Below are positions 62,290-64,000 of a stretch of 64,000 nucleotides of DNA, piece by piece (within the stretch, counting starts at the first letter, position 1; the number at the start of each line of letters is the position of its first letter). Origin of the DNA: Azolla caroliniana (taxonomy: Eukaryota > Polypodiophyta); NCBI GenBank assembly GCA_043228905.1, contig JBHGNT010000015.1, forward strand, positions 17,298,001-17,362,000. The letters run 5' to 3'. The notes beneath the pieces were generated by a model. It ran no database searches, was not told the origin of the DNA, and saw only the letters and a program-made list of their open reading frames with translations. A program made the position numbers and the translations under genes.

Positions 62290-63310
62290 CTACCATTCTA
62301 CCACTGTTTTGACCTTAGCTGGGTCCATGGAGATGCCTTTTGACGAAATGATGTAGCCGAGAAATTCCACTTGGTTGCACCCGAAACTACATTTTTCCAG
62401 CTTTGCATACAAACCATGTTCTCGAAGTCGTTTTAGTACTAATAGTACATGAGAATCATGTTCTTCTTGGGTCTTTGAATAAACCAGTAGATCATCCAAA
62501 TAGATGATCAAACAATCATCCAATAGATCTCGGAATATATCATTAGCCATGTGCTAGAGGACTGTCGGCGCATTAGTGAGGCCGAACGGCATGACCGTAC
62601 ACTCAAAGTGCCCATATCTAGTGCAAAACGCGGTCTTCCATTCGTCTCCTGGTCGGATCCGTACGAGGTTATATGCTCTCCCCGTAAGTCGATCTTCGTG
62701 AAGAACCTGGCACCATTGATCCGTTCTAAAAGACTAAGATAAGGGGAAGAGCATACCTATTCCTGATTGTAACCTTATTCAGGCCACGGTAATCTACAAC
62801 GAGACGAAACGATCCATCCTTTTTCTTGACGAAGAAAATGGGCACGCCGGCTGGAGATTTCGAATGCCGAATGAAACCATTTTCCAAATTCTCCTCTATG
62901 TAGGCCCGAAGGACTTCCAGCTCGGTTGGTGACAAATTGTAGATCGGTCCCCATGGCGACTCTTTTCCCGGTTGTAAATCGATGGGGCAATCGTACGGTC
63001 GATGATGAGGAAGTGTATTGGCTTGTACTTTATCGAAAACATCGGCGTAATGACGATACTTCTCGGGAAGTTGAACGGTGGATTCTTCTTTAGTGGTGCT
63101 GGAGGGGTTTACTGATATTGCAAAGAGGAACATTTCCTCCTTGTGCCCTTCTTTACGCAACTGATGTAGCGAAATGGTTGCCATCTTCTGAGTTGACCCT
63201 TGGGTTTGTCAACACCGGATTTCTCTTGTTCTCCAATCTATGTCTGGGTTATGTAACTCGAACCACGGCAATCCTAAAACTATGGGATGTTTTGGGATAC
63301 TAATAATATT
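62290..63310 (-). pseudogene. E protease end and reverse transcriptase
   Basis: The protease tail IVLGLPWFELHNPDIDW is near 63240-63290. An open piece 63184-62726 has [60 protein letters not shown] and [14 protein letters not shown] (RT blocks 1-3). A degenerate stretch at 62551-62725 keeps [17 protein letters not shown] and [12 protein letters not shown] in shifting frames. 62550-62290 has LIIYLDDLLVYSK (YLDD) and FLGYIISSKGISMDP. Inactive. Confidence 0.88.
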
Positions 63311-63314
63311 AAAT

Positions 63315-63871
63315 TGTTGAACACAGTGCTCGGCCACCACCGAGGAATAGGATCAACTTACAGAAAACAGGAAATACAAAATGCACAAAGACAATAGAGA
63401 GAAGAGTACACAGGATGTTTTACGTGGAAAACCCTAAGTGGGAAAAACCACGGGAGTCCTCAAACTCCAACTATCACTATAAACAGAGATGTACAATGGT
63501 GAAGCTACAAGGCAACAACCCTGAGCTCACTGTCTTCGCCACAGGCGGCGGTAATACACAGAGGCAACGACCTCTTCGTCTCTCTCTCTCTCTCTCTCTC
63601 TCGGCTGCTCACTTAGCTCCCTCTAAGTGGAAAACAGAAAGATGAGCAACAACAACAAATTGTTTGCCCTAAGTCATATTTATACACATATGACTTTCGG
63701 GCTATTTACAAATATAGCCTCAAGGGCCCTTGGCAAACATATTCACAGATATGTCCCCGCATCCGGATCTCTTCTCCGGGTACATTCGTCATCCGGCTCC
63801 GTAGCCGGGGTCTTCGTCATCCGGCTTCCGAACATCTGACCATCCCATCCGGAGGGACCGTAATCCCAACA
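63315..63871 (-). repeat. copia H 3' LTR (557 bp)
   Basis: On the minus strand starts TGTTGGGATTACGG, ending at TGTTGAACAC on the plus strand. Shares long blocks with 3761-4379. Contains a (TC)n run at 63579-63602. Confidence 0.85.
63579..63602. repeat. TC microsatellite
   Basis: About 12 TC units. Confidence 0.95.
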
Positions 63872-63885
63872 AACTTCCCCTTCAC
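63872..63885 (-). other. copia H polypurine tract
   Basis: Minus strand GTGAAGGGGAAGTT, overlapping the stop codon of pol and abutting the LTR. Confidence 0.8.
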
Positions 63886-64000
63886 TTCGGCATGGGATGT
63901 CTTTCCAGTCCAACCCTCTTCCGGCATGCTTCCAGCTTGTCGGGTGTGAGCACTTTGGTCAGCATATCTGACCCGTTCTCGTCCGTGTGGATCTTTGTCA
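63882..64000 (-). CDS. copia H RNase H C-terminus, partial
   Basis: About 40 codons on the minus strand, ending in TGA at 63884-63882. KIHTDENGSDMLTKVLTPDK then LEACRKRVGLERH is the usual end of copia RNase H. Copia D has the matching end at 29385-29470. Whether the rest of the element is intact cannot be judged here. Confidence 0.8.
   Translation of the reverse strand, partial: TKIHTDENGSDMLTKVLTPDKLEACRKRVGLERHPMPK

Larger units (their letters stand above)
59762..63314 (-). mobile_element. chromodomain Ty3/gypsy element E, 5' part missing
   Basis: On the minus strand from the right: protease end (63190-63310), RT, RNase H, integrase, chromodomain, polypurine tract, 3' LTR (59762-60179). 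gag and the 5' LTR are not in the window because copia H inserted at 63315. RT and chromodomain wording resemble the Tcn1/sushi/Tf1 style rather than typical flowering-plant chromoviruses. A deletion in the integrase core and several stops show that the copy is dead. Confidence 0.85.
63315..64000 (-). mobile_element. copia H: 3' end, continues past the right edge
   Basis: 3' LTR 63315-63871, polypurine tract and the last codons of RNase H. LTR and C-terminus match copia A and D, so it is a third member of that family. It inserted in the protease region of E. Confidence 0.88.

Overview
The window is a stretch of eukaryotic, almost certainly land-plant, nuclear DNA made almost entirely of nested and decayed transposable elements. 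I see no ordinary host gene. The plant call rests on Ty1/copia elements primed by initiator tRNA-Met, Ty3/gypsy elements of several lineages, plant-like short introns and AT-rich spacers. The chromodomain gypsy at the right looks closer to the Tcn1/sushi type than to the usual flowering-plant chromoviruses. The tRNA-Trp-primed gypsy family and the DDE transposase also point me weakly to a seed-free plant with a large genome. That is inference from remembered family features; no search was possible.

Left tower (1-29472). A decayed copia (D, + strand, 26012-29472) has a gypsy (A, - strand, 4380-26011, extra ORF downstream of pol) inserted in its 5' LTR. Gypsy A carries a copia (A, - strand, 1-4379, running off the left edge) and a second copia (B, - strand, 11690-24831, TSD CAGCC). 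Copia B is split by a young gypsy (C1, + strand, 16986-24313, TSD ACGC). C1 has 799-bp LTRs with one difference seen by eye, an open gag-protease frame and an open pol in the -1 frame.

Middle (29473-49175). A dead DDE-type transposase gene has two inferred introns, the second filled with about 145-bp tandem repeats. AT-rich spacer follows with relics of copia, a BED finger and a tRNA-Trp-primed gypsy. C2 (36760-43818) is a second C-family copy, again with TSD ACGC, inserted in a copia LTR and broken by a 1-bp deletion in gag and a stop in pol. Next come a minisatellite, a gypsy gag with its LTR, an inverted second LTR of that family and two tRNA-Ser(UGA)-like units.

Right (49176-64000). Gypsy F (+) has a six-copy 260-bp tandem array between gag and RT. 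Its leader holds C3, a C-family derivative without RT, RNase H or integrase. The F 3' LTR is cut by a second gypsy A copy (A2), which is cut by chromodomain gypsy E (-), which is cut by copia H (-), running off the right edge.

Only C1 looks coding-competent; everything else carries stops, frameshifts or deletions.
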